Below, one piece after another: positions 34,801 to 43,761 of a stretch of 64,000 nucleotides of DNA. Both the position numbers and the translations under genes were made by a program. The stretch lies in the NCBI GenBank assembly GCA_964035015.1, contig OZ036002.1, positions 5,632,377-5,696,376 on the forward strand, read 5' to 3'. The notes below the pieces were generated by a model that was not told where the DNA came from, ran no database searches, and was given only the letters and a program-made list of their open reading frames with translations. How positions within the stretch are numbered: the stretch's first letter is position 1; the number at the start of each line of letters is the position of its first letter. This DNA is from Corallium rubrum (Eukaryota; Cnidaria; Anthozoa; Scleralcyonacea; Coralliidae).

Positions 34801-37800
34801 TCCTCATCTTCATCCTTCACATTTTCCTCATTCTCTTATTCTTCATCCTCCTCATTTTCCTCATCTTCATTCTCTTATTCTTCATCCTCCTCATTTTCCT
34901 CATCTTCATTCTCTTATTCTTCATCCTCTTCATTTTCCTCATCTTCATTCTCCTATTCTTCATTCTTCTATTCTTCATTCTCCTCATCTCCATCCTTCAC
35001 ATTCTCCTCATTCTCTTATTCTTCATCCTCTTCATTTTCCTCATCTTCATTCTCCTATTCTTCATTCTCCTCATCTTCATCCTTCACATTCTCCTTATTC
35101 CCTTATACTTCATGCTCTTCATTTTCCTCATCTTTATTCTCATCTTATTTTCCTCATCTTCATCCTCCTCCTCCTCATTCTTCTCATCTTCAACTTCCTC
35201 AAGCTGTTTATTAGATAAAAATGAGTGATAGTGGCTAGTCGTGAGCATCAATTGTCCTGCTTAGAAACAACTGTCCTGCTTACTTCGTGTATTTGTATTT
35301 TTTAAAGCAATCAAATGTCAACCTCGTGTGACGAGACATAATTCCTTGTCGACTCCAACTGATGCCCCAGGTAAAAACTGTATATTTATATTCTAACACT
35401 CTAAAAAATAAACGAGGCTGGGGTTATCTATAAGTAATATTGGGCATTTCACTCGATTACATAGCATGTTCTAGGGATTTTGGATGAAGGAAAATTCGAG
35501 TGTAGAATATATCCATTTTAAGACCAAACCGGGACCAGTTGCGAAAAATGCAACTACACATGCCTTCCAGCAGGAATTGAACCCACGACCTTGCGATTCT
35601 AGTGCAATGCTCTGACCACTGAGCCACGGAGGGCGTTGCCGAGGGCTTGATCGCGAGTTCTGTATATATAATAAGGTGGTAATGCCAGGAGAGAATTGGG
35701 TATATTATAAGTAATATTGGGGTTATCTATGTCGGGAAAGAACTCATTTTCGTTTTCTTCTGCCATTTCTTCATCAGAAACTAACTTGGCTGGTCAGAAA
35801 AGCCAAGATGTTGATACGGAACGCGGGAAGGTGGTGGTTCCTGCCAGTCATCCACCGGCTACTCCTTCTGCTGACCAACCATCTCCAAAATGCGAAGCGG
35901 AGATTTCCGACTCGACGACGGAGAATTACGAAGAGCCTGCGGAAATGGAGGTCGACGAGGACCCGTCTGTTGCTGTAGTTAAAATTGAAGAGACACCTGT
36001 GGAGACTATCCCGGATAAGGAGACAGTGGACGACGAGTTGGATGTTAAGGTTAATGTAGAAACTACGTTGAAGCGTCCTCACGAGGACGAAGTTGATGAA
36101 TCGCCACCGGCAAAGAGGAAACACGAAGAAGACGAGAGCTCTGAGGCTGTCTTTGAAGAAGAGGAAGAGCCTACGGACTGTATGAAGCAAGCGGAAGACT
36201 CGGCATCCCCCGAACCCGAAGCGGCCATCGACGATGCTAACACGCCCGACTTAACTTGCACCGAGCAGTTGTCGACGAACTGCGACTCTCCCAATCCATA
36301 TACCGGCGAGTACCCGAGGAATGACGGGTTCTTTAGTAACGGTATTGGCGGCGAGGAGCTTGGAAGCGAGACTAAGGAAAAGGATAGCTCGTCGTCCGTG
36401 GATGAATCCAAGTCGGAGAAGTCGCCGAATCGCAAAGCGAAATGTCGGCGGGAAAGGAAAACTAGAGCGCCCAGTTCGCAGTCTTCGTACGAGGGCAGTG
36501 AATATCTGAATGGATCTTCTAATGGAACGTCAGTGCCGATCATGTCATCACCCACAAGAACAGCGAAGTACAATTTTACTGAAGATTTAGGTAAGTTACA
36601 TTACATTACATTACATTACATTACATTACATTACATTACATTACATTACATTACATTACATTACATTACATTACATTACATTACATTACGTTACGTTACG
36701 TTCATTACATTACATTATGTTACGTTACGTTGCATTACGTTACGTTACGTTCATTACATTACATTACATTACATTACATTACATTACATTACATTACATT
36801 ACATTACATTAGGCTGCGTTACATTACATTAGGCTGCGTTACATTACATTACATTAGGCTGCGTTACATTACATTACATTGCGTTACATTACATTGCGTT
36901 ACATTATATTGCGTTACATTACATTGCGTTACATTATATTGCGTTACATTACATTGCGTTACATTATATTGCGTTACATTACATTGCGTTACATTACATT
37001 ACATTGCGTTACATTACATTACATTGCATTACATTACCTTACATTACATTACATTGCGTTACGTTACGTTACGTTGCATTACGTTACGTTACATTACATT
37101 ACATTAGGCTGCATTACATTAGGCTGCGTTACATTAGGTTGCATTACATTGCGTTACATTACATTGCGTTACATTACATTGCGTTACATTATATTGCGTT
37201 ACATTACATTACATTGCATTACATTACATTGCATTACCTTACATTACATTACATTACCTTACATTACATTACCTTACATTACATTACATTGCGTTGCATT
37301 ACGTTACGTTGCATTACATTACATTACATTACATTAGGCTGCATTACATTAGGCTGCATTACATTAGGCTGCGTTACACTAGGTTGTATTACATTGCGTT
37401 TCATTACATTGCGTTGCATTACATTTTATAAAATAACCGGAAGTGAATGAACGACAACACGCACTCTGTTTGGCTATTGGGTCAAACAAGCGTGCCATTA
37501 TAACTCCATAACGGCACGGCACACGAGATACTTCGTGACGATTTTGTCGTTTTTGATGAATTTTATGTGGATTTAATCATCAACGAAAGTCAAAAATTAC
37601 TTGGATATATGTCTAATCACGTAATTAACACAGCAGAATGTTTTCAGTGCAACTGTAAGTGCATTTTCATCGCTAAAATCCCCGCGTGTTGTACGGGGCC
37701 ACGCGTGGCGCTAAATGGTAACAAACTCGTCCTGAGACAGGTAATCTGTTTTTTTGCTTACTTTTCTTGGGTTTATTGACAATTTAAAGTCATTATTTTA

Positions 37801-39250
37801 TAAAAGAAATAAAAAACTTAGTCGCTGTGCGATTATCGAGTTATAATGCACTCGAGAAGCTGGTAAAACACTCGGCTATCGCCTCGTGCTTTACACGCAT
37901 CTCTCGTGCATTATAACTCGATAATCGCACGCGACACGTTTTTTATTTCTTAAACATTGCATTGCATTGCATTGCATTGCATTGTATTGCATTGCATTGC
38001 ATTGCATTACATATGCATTGTTTGTTTTTACTTTCTAGACGAATTACTCAAGAAAGAAGAGAGCTCTGAAAGAATACGGCTGCTGCAAGAGAAAATTAAA
38101 GGTATTCGTAAAGTTTATGGCGAACTAAAATCTGAAGTCGCCAACATCGACAGGAAAAGAAAGAGAAGGCAGAAGAGGAAACGGGAAGGTAAGCTGAGCG
38201 ACGAGAATGGTAGCCTGCGAGCAGGTTCTTCCACTCTCCCGCCCGTGGGCTACGAGATGGGCCGACAAAATCTTTTATGCAAGATACTGATACAAAACCT
38301 GATCTTAGAAGTAAAGTTGATAATCGCAATAAGCAATGACTTATTGAGTTATTGCTTGCAACGCGAGGAAGGGGTTGATGGAAGAAGGATATAGGAGTCA
38401 CTGATCTCTAAATAAACTGGATAGGCCCTTCCCTATGGCCAGCAGTCAAACATTTCGTGGCAGTCGCCGCCATCTTACGTAGTGGAACATATGACGCATT
38501 GCGGCCTTAGAACTTGTTCCTAATCCTAAAGTTGACTGGCATACGCAATCTTGACGTCAGCACGGTCCGATTAACCGGGGGAGGAATAAATAAGTACTCT
38601 GTGACCGGGGAGTCGGAAAAGCCGTAAAGCAAACAACAGATGCCGGTTCGTTTAGTTTTCACTGTTTAACAACAAATACGGTCAAAATATGGCAAGTACA
38701 CAACACGAAATATTGCTAAGGCATTAAGATTGCTATAAAAGGTGCAATTTAAGACTTGAAATTGAATTCTTCGTACATTTTATAGTCTGTTTTTCAGTTT
38801 ATATTATCGTGAAGTTTCTTTGTTGTCGCCACTGAAGAGAAACAACGAAATTTAAAGGTTTTATAGCTCAGTAACAGAAACAAATACAAGAAATTAGCGT
38901 CTTAAACCTTATTAAGTACTTCTTGTGTCCTTACATTCTTTTAAATTTTCTTAAAATAACTCTTTTTGTCTGTTTTCAATCTACGAAAGCTATGAACTTC
39001 GGTGGCAGCCATCTTGGGTAGTGGTCACGTCATCATACAACTGGCACGCAAAATCTGGCCCAATAGAGATCAGTGATAGAAGTAGTATTAAAGATATAAT
39101 ATAACTCCTTTCTATTTTCATTTTGTAGAAGAATTATCAACAGAGGAAGGCTCCGCGCGGTCTCCCTCTCGCTCGTCACCGCTAACCACGACGAACGAAG
39201 AGAACACCGCACCAGCCGCGAATACCCCGCCTGCCGTGGAGTGTAGATAG
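22874..39250 (+). CDS. ARID4: ARID4A/B-type chromatin regulator, 21 exons
   Basis: RB-binding, SIN3/HDAC-associated nuclear scaffold family. Exons: 22874-22912, 24028-24138, 24248-24313, 25541-25631, 25781-25860, 26228-26284, 27056-27096, 27185-27266, 27576-27629, 27789-27871, 28809-28903, 29120-29308, 30150-30244, 30372-30460, 31271-32696, 33273-33343, 33445-33752, 35308-35370, 35778-36590, 38039-38188, 39129-39250. The sum is 4125 nt, 1374 aa, in phase at every junction. The N-terminal Tudor region (AYRGAFCE-like: [11 protein letters not shown]) spans about residues 14-150. ARID lies at about 314-400 ([38 protein letters not shown]). A lysine/glutamate tandem-repeat linker covers about 637-771. 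A chromo-barrel/Tudor-knot is at about 846-905 ([31 protein letters not shown]). A C-terminal helix at about 1284-1333 ([20 protein letters not shown]) leads to the ending VECR, as in vertebrate ARID4. One gene stands for both vertebrate paralogues. Confidence 0.95.
24722..24864. mobile_element. Degenerate short TTAA element in ARID4 intron 3
   Basis: Core TCAGATGATTTTGTTCAAC at about 24796-24814, followed by AAAGTCCTGG, matches the core of the 28445 copies. The right end is GGTTAA at 24864; the left end is uncertain. Confidence 0.45.
25010..25450. mobile_element. 441-bp non-autonomous hAT element with perfect 8-bp TSD
   Basis: Ends CAGGGCTTGAAA and (inward from the right) CAGGCTTGAAAT. The flanks are the identical octamer GTGTTTCA (25002-25009 and 25451-25458). 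The interior holds a tandem of GTAATGTCTTACAAT-like units (25140-25315). It lies in ARID4 intron 3. Confidence 0.88.
26015..26135. repeat. GGT/GAT array in ARID4 intron 5
   Basis: Triplet-rich low complexity (GGTGGTGGT, GATGATGAT), similar in kind to the array in RBM34 intron 11. Confidence 0.85.
26433..26898. mobile_element. hAT-like element in ARID4 intron 6
   Basis: Ends are inverted repeats CAGGGCATGAGA. Internal GTATCC/GGATAC-rich arms resemble the element at 25010. Flanks share ATTACC but not a clean octamer. Confidence 0.6.
28000..28448. mobile_element. TTAA-flanked fold-back element (TTAAAGTG family), ARID4 intron 10
   Basis: Bounded by TTAA at 28000 and 28445. Ends read TTAAAGTGTCTATGAA inward from both sides, with arms over 150 bp including GAGGAGCATG and GAGCACTCACTGAAAAT. 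It is one of four related elements in the window. Confidence 0.75.
28445..28545. mobile_element. Short TTAA element, copy 1 of an adjacent pair
   Basis: Ends TTAACACTTTG and CAAAGTGTTAA; core GCCAGACGATTTTATTCAG. The left TTAA is shared with the end of the 28000-28448 element. Confidence 0.7.
28557..28658. mobile_element. Short TTAA element, copy 2 of an adjacent pair
   Basis: Nearly identical to 28445-28545 and same orientation; core GCCAGATGATTTTATTTAG. Confidence 0.7.
28953..29051. mobile_element. Short TTAA element in ARID4 intron 11
   Basis: Starts TTAACCTTTTATAGCC, ends ATAAATGGTTAA; core CTCTGATGATTTTATTTAG is shared with the pair at 28445-28658. Confidence 0.6.
29330..29700. repeat. 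About 53-bp minisatellite in ARID4 intron 12
   Basis: Six to seven copies of a unit with ATCACCAGCATCAATCATGA, CTACCATTAGTCATGACCACC and CATTACTCTTG, very similar to one another, which implies recent expansion. Confidence 0.88.
29745..29960. repeat. ACCACCATCACTC short-period satellite
   Basis: Tandem 15-bp units (CACCCACCATCACTCA, CAACCACCATCACTC) in the same intron, C/A-rich on the plus strand. Confidence 0.88.
30480..31175. repeat. TGACGTAACT satellite in ARID4 intron 14
   Basis: About 0.7 kb of 10-bp-based units (TTGACATGACGTAAC), with CATGACGT and ACGTGACGT variants. Minus-strand frames are repeat artefacts. Confidence 0.9.
32765..33160. repeat. GTAGT/GTAGC pentanucleotide array in ARID4 intron 15
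   Basis: Starts as GTGTG, becomes GTAGT (about 32860-32996), switches abruptly to a homogeneous GTAGC block (32997-33074) and returns to GTAGT. Confidence 0.93.
33780..35215. repeat. 1.4-kb TCATC/TTCTCC pyrimidine-rich satellite in ARID4 intron 17
   Basis: Imperfect units of TTCATCCTCTTCATTTTCC and TCATCTTCATTCTCC. A 39-bp higher-order unit repeats about six times between 34580 and 34760. Long open frames on both strands are low-complexity and not coding. Confidence 0.92.
35445..35705 (-). mobile_element. tRNA-derived SINE, minus strand, ARID4 intron 18
   Basis: On the minus strand an A box (TGGCTCAGTGG, 35626-35616) and a B box (GGTTCAATTCC, 35583-35573) have tRNA-like spacing. A body and a tail (CTACACTCGAATTTTCC) follow; the tail is shared with 12672 and 50803. 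A 16-bp direct repeat TATAAGTAATATTGGG flanks it (35429-35444, 35706-35721), although part of it may belong to the element. Confidence 0.75.
36595..37425. repeat. ATTAC/ATTGC/GTTAC pentanucleotide array in ARID4 intron 19
   Basis: About 0.83 kb of TTACA with blocks of TTACG, TTGCG and AGGCTGCG variants. It begins at the sixth base of the intron, directly behind the GTAAG donor. Confidence 0.94.
37426..38038. repeat. Rest of ARID4 intron 19: hairpin element and TTGCA array
   Basis: An inverted-repeat element lies at about 37801-37952 (arms AAAGAAATAAAAAACTTAG and GATTATCGAGTTATAATGCA). A TTGCA pentanucleotide array follows at 37955-38008, near the acceptor. No exon is seen in 37430-37800. Confidence 0.75.
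38399..39075. mobile_element. 677-bp inverted-end element in ARID4 intron 20
   Basis: Ends are inverted repeats CACTGATCTCTA. It contains GCCGCCATCTTACGTAGTGG near the left and GCAGCCATCTTGGGTAGTGG near the right, in the same direction. No protein and no clear target duplication are visible. Confidence 0.5.
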
Positions 39251-40287
39251 TCCTTGAAAATACGGTCCAAAATTTTACAAATGACAGATTTTATTTATTC
39301 TAAAGAATAATATCCTATGTATGGAGAGCCTCTTGGCCAAGACCCAAGGTTCGTATTTATAATGCAATTTTTCAACCCGAAATTCTTAAATGGAAAGAAA
39401 ACGGATGCTGGTTATAAAGTATAAATTAAAAGTATTTTTAAACTACACAGACAGAGGGTATCCTAATTATATAGAGAGCGTATAAAGCATAGCTGGGCTT
39501 TTCCGACATCTTTGATTAATAAAAACATGGGTAAAACAGCCCAGTTTCTGATCGATTGAAGTGGACCTATTTAGCGAAGTGAAGACTATTTCAGATCCTC
39601 TGGAGCAACTGGTTATCAATTCATGTCCAATATTATACCGGTTATAGCCTTCAATATTTTTAATTTCCCAATATTTTTACACTTTCTCTCCTCCCAAAAC
39701 ATATCTATGAAGATGGAGCTAAAAATAGTCTAAAATTTGTTGTTGGATTAAAAATACACTCCTTTTCAATCCATTGATGAATTGGCCTCTCCAAAATAAA
39801 ACATCTTCCACCGCCACTGCCCAGGTACTTTATGTGCTTCACCCGAACACAAACCCCAACCTAGGAATTGGTGTATATTGGACATGAATTGATTACCAGG
39901 TGCTTTACTGGATTCCTAGGCAAGGTTGGGGTTTGTGTTGGGGTCAGACGTATATAAAGTATGTAAGAGTTAATTACCGAGAACGGAGGCTTTTAGTCAA
40001 ATGCAGTAATAGCTAATAGTTGAGGAGGTTTTCTAAGAAACGTCAATTACTGTATATTGCCCTGGTGACCGGGCAATATCTAGATATTGCCCTGTTGACC
40101 AGGGCAATATATATATTTTATATATAATATATATCCTTGAATTTTTAATTATCGGTTCTCTTGATATGTATCGTAGATACATCTTTAGAAAGAACAAAGA
40201 AAACCGACTCAACTACTAAATAAACCTGGGTTATGTTGGACATGAATTTATAACCATCTGCTTAAGTCGATCGGAAATAGCCTTCAC
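39251..40287. other. ARID4 3' region and intergenic DNA
   Basis: A/T-rich. TATATATTTTATATATAATATATA-like palindromic sequence lies near 40108-40132. Two similar segments at about 39830-39905 and 39895-39960 (CCAACCTAGGAATTGG and its near complement) suggest another degraded inverted element. No gene is seen. Confidence 0.5.
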
Positions 40288-40730
40288 CATTTACCAATAG
40301 CGGCACCATCTTGAATTTGCAATACAATGTCACAGAATAGTAATACAACCAGAAGTCCAACTCGCGTCGGAACCTTTGAAGTTTATATCCTCGCGTATGT
40401 CGCCTCGCGCATCTTGATTCCTCGTCATCCTACGCCATCCCACGCAATCCTGGCAAGTTCCCCGGCAGTTTAGACCTTCAAAAGAATGTTAAAACTGCCA
40501 GGGGGAACTTGCCAGGATTGCGTAGGATGGCGTTGGATGGCGTAAAATGTCGCTCATGCGCATTGAAGAAATGCGGACAAGTCTTCACTTGAGTTGGACT
40601 TCTGGTTACGAGTATTACTATTCTGTGACAATGTAGTGTATTTTGAGTAACAAGCGCTACAACCCATATTGACAAATGGCCGCCACAATGCATTGCGAAT
40701 TCAAGATGGCGCCGCTATTGGTGAATGGGT
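40288..40730. mobile_element. 443-bp fold-back element containing AAGATGGCGCCGC
   Basis: Arms match over most of their length: outer CACCATTTACCAATAGCGGC / GCCGCTATTGGTGAATGG, then the CACAGAATAGTAATAC, AGAAGTCCAACTC and GCAATCCTGGCAAGTTCC blocks with inverted partners. No coding potential. Confidence 0.8.
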
Positions 40731-41032
40731 CCATATTGGTCAGTGGTAAAAGCCCTAACTACAGTACCTCAAGCAGAAATATCGCTTGGTCAAAAAAGTG
40801 ACGGGACTGATATCCACGTTTTTCGTGAAGTTTGAAACACATATTTGAGCAAGATTAATATTGAAATTTATTTAAGAACTTTATATTTACTATCAAAGAG
40901 TGCCCTTATTACTAATATATGAAGAATTTTAAAGACAAATCGTCCTTTCTTTGACCATGCGATATAAAGTCTAAAAGAAAATGCTTCCTTCTGTTCTTAT
41001 GCTCGTCAAAATGTTCTTACAAAGCTAGCTGG

Positions 41033-41557
41033 TAGGGATGAGCCGATAATCGGAAATTAATCGGTAGAAGCCGATAATCGGCAACTTTCAGGCTGATCGG
41101 TTATCGGCCGATTACATCGACATATATCGGCGGTCCGATAAATACTATTCTGGATTTTATACTTGTGAATTTCATTGTCTTTTTAAGAAAAACGCTAAGT
41201 TATAGTGATTCCACAAAGAAACTATAAAATTTAATTAATTTGATAGGGTGCATCATGTTTAACACGTCATATTTCTTGTTTGGTGAAACATTTTTTGTTT
41301 TCGACTTTCGTCAATCGTATTTCATTTTTCATATTTCAACTTAAACTCCGTCTTGTTGATGACTGATGGTTAATGATCACATTATATTTGCCAAACAATA
41401 TACGTTATGTTTTGCTATTGTTTTGCCGCAAATCAAGTGTCAGGAATTCCTGTTGACAAATATCGGTAACTGCCGATAAATCGGCCGATCAGATCATAAA
41501 TCGTATCGGAATTTATCGGATCGGTAAATTTGATTTTTCTTGATCGGCTCATCCCTA
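41033..41557. mobile_element. 525-bp non-autonomous hAT element with perfect 8-bp TSD
   Basis: Terminal inverted repeats TAGGGATGAGCCGAT. The identical octamer CTAGCTGG lies on both sides (41025-41032, 41558-41565). The interior near the ends repeats CCGATAATCGG and TATCGGTA motifs. Confidence 0.9.
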
Positions 41558-41565
41558 CTAGCTGG

Positions 41566-42460
41566 TATGGAACTACTCGGTCTGCTGGTGTAATATAGTT
41601 ATATACTTTATAACCAGACGTCAACAGTGAAAGTGCGGTTCTTGCGTCATTCGTTTTATTGCGAACTAAAGTTCAAATATTCCCAATGATAAACGCTATG
41701 CATTTTTTAAATAGTTTTATTGTAAAATACATGAGTAGTAAATACAGACACACACAGAGCCTTGTGCTTGCCTTTTATAATGCCTGATGTAAATATATAT
41801 AAATATATATTTTGCGCCTATTTGAAGATGAAAGAAATTGTTTCAACTCAGTTTGTGTCTTTGATTACTTTGGTATACAGTAACTCCAGGATAAAAAGTG
41901 AAGCCATATTAAGATTTACTACATCTATTTCAGTCCCTCCCCCCTGAAATCGACCTAATGAGCAGGGCCGCGGGAGAAATTGTGGGGTCTGGGGGAATTT
42001 ATCGATTTGGCCCCCTGATGACGTCACATGGGTCGATTTTTTTTGAGGGGGGGGGGGGTGCTGATGACGTCACTCGTTATAGGGTTGTGTCCATGTGTTC
42101 TCGATTGGTCCCCTGATCTTTACGCTTTCTGGGCCTCGTATTTTCTTACGTCAGAATTTCAAATCCCAAAAATTTTAGGGGGCCTTCTCAAGTTTGGGGG
42201 GGGGCAACTTGACTCCTACCTTTCCCCCCTCCCCCCCCTCGGCGACCCTGATAATAAGTACAAAAGTTTGACTTGACTTTTGACTCTACTAAACTAACTT
42301 TATTTATACTGGATACCTTCATTATACTTATATCTAAACTGCCCTCCATACCAAATTGCTCCTGTGTCGCATGTGACATTTTAATACGATAACTGCATCG
42401 AACTGGAATCGAACCCAAGTTCATGCAAGTTTGTAGCATGTTTCACGAATGAAAGCCTTT
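41566..42460. other. Intergenic DNA with G-tracts
   Basis: Contains GGGG-rich stretches at about 42044-42060 and C-tracts at 42224-42240, and otherwise nothing I can assign. Confidence 0.4.
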
Positions 42461-42981
42461 AGTATAAATACACAGGTGATTATAGAAAATCGCGCGCGCT
42501 GATTGGTCGAGCTACTTCGGAACTAATTCTCGATAATCACCTACAGCGTTTATTCAAGATGGCCGCCAGCTAAATGTCAATGCGACAGACGAGGAAATTA
42601 ACGAGACGAGGAAATTAATTTCAAAGCACGTTCAAAGAAAATAATGTTTCTAAAAGTAGGAAAATGTGTATTTATACTAAAACAATTATTCACCTCGGGC
42701 TCAGTGAATATCGGTGAATAATAACCTCGACTTCGTCTCAGTTATTATGTAACAATTATTCGCCGAAGACCAGGTGAATAATTGTTTTAGTATAAATACA
42801 CATTTTCGTACTTTTAGGATTAACATTTTCTTTAAAATTGTTCATTTCCTCGTCTGTCGCATTGACAACTTGGCTGGCGGCCATTTGGGATAAACGCTGT
42901 AGGTAATTATCGAGAATTAATCCGAAGTAGCTCGACCAATCAGCGCGCGCGATTTTCTATAATCACTTGTGTATTTATACT
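42461..42981. mobile_element. 521-bp fold-back element (AGTATAAATACACA ends)
   Basis: Nearly symmetrical over its whole length: outer AGTATAAATACACAGGTGATT, then CGCGCGCTGATTGGTCGAGC and AAGATGGCCGCCAGC, each with inverted partners on the right. The loop is near 42700-42740. Confidence 0.85.
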
Positions 42982-43004
42982 GTCACTGATATTCACCTCG
43001 CCTT

Positions 43005-43117
43005 GCATTCTCGTTCCCAGACCCCCTACTTTTCTTTACGAAAATTCTTAGGATTTTTCTTAGAAAATTCCTAAGAATTTTCGTAAAGAAAAGTAGGGGG
43101 TCTGGGAACGAGAATGC
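43005..43117. repeat. Near-perfect hairpin with about 51-bp arms
   Basis: GCATTCTCGTTCCCAGACCC... on the left is mirrored exactly by ...GGGTCTGGGAACGAGAATGC on the right, with a loop of about 10-15 bases (TTTTTCTTAGAAAAT). Confidence 0.9.
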
Positions 43118-43761
43118 TCGCCTTGGCGAATTAATATTATTTTTCTCAGTATTATTATTTTTCACTTGGTTACCCTGTGCCCTCCTGACAACAACCAATC
43201 AGATTCGTTTAAAAGTTTTGGCGCGAATTTGTGAAAATTTGGCCGCCATCTTGTTTATATTTACAATATTGGGGAAAGAACCTACCAATTTTAGAAAATC
43301 CACCTGGAGTCGAAGGATAAATATCACTGGGCTGTTTAATTGCGAGGTAAGCGAATGACACCAATTCCTATGTACAATTAATACTTCGTTGACTGCATGA
43401 GGACAGCTTTATATAGAAGATTTGAAGTCGGCTTGTTTGTCAAACTTCAATCTTGAATACCTTTTTATATATCGTTTTAATATCTAATACTTTGTTTCAG
43501 TACATTGGGAAATGCATTTGTGTAAACGTAGAGCTTGTCGTTTTTTATGTAGTAAGTTTTCAACTTAAAGTCAAAGACGAAGTTTGTAAACTGGGAACTG
43601 AACTATTATAAATTGTCAACCTTGAATCCTTGACAATTTTTGTTTGAGACTTGGCTTTGAATGAAGTTTATATTCTTATACTTACTAGAAGACTGGTTTT
43701 GAGTTATCACTGTCAAATTAAGAACATTGTTTTGTCCAAGGTTTCGGCTTGTACTAAAAAG

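Noticed and set aside
33912-35228. 438-codon plus-strand frame rich in I, L, F, S and H
   Set aside because: It is the pyrimidine-rich satellite of ARID4 intron 17; the unit lacks stops.
35570-35640. Functional tRNA gene
   Set aside because: A and B boxes are present, but the sequence continues as a SINE with body and tail and shows no clean cloverleaf acceptor stem.
36730-37450. Plus-strand frames of ITLHYITLH type
   Set aside because: Pentanucleotide array read in several frames; inside a well-defined ARID4 intron.
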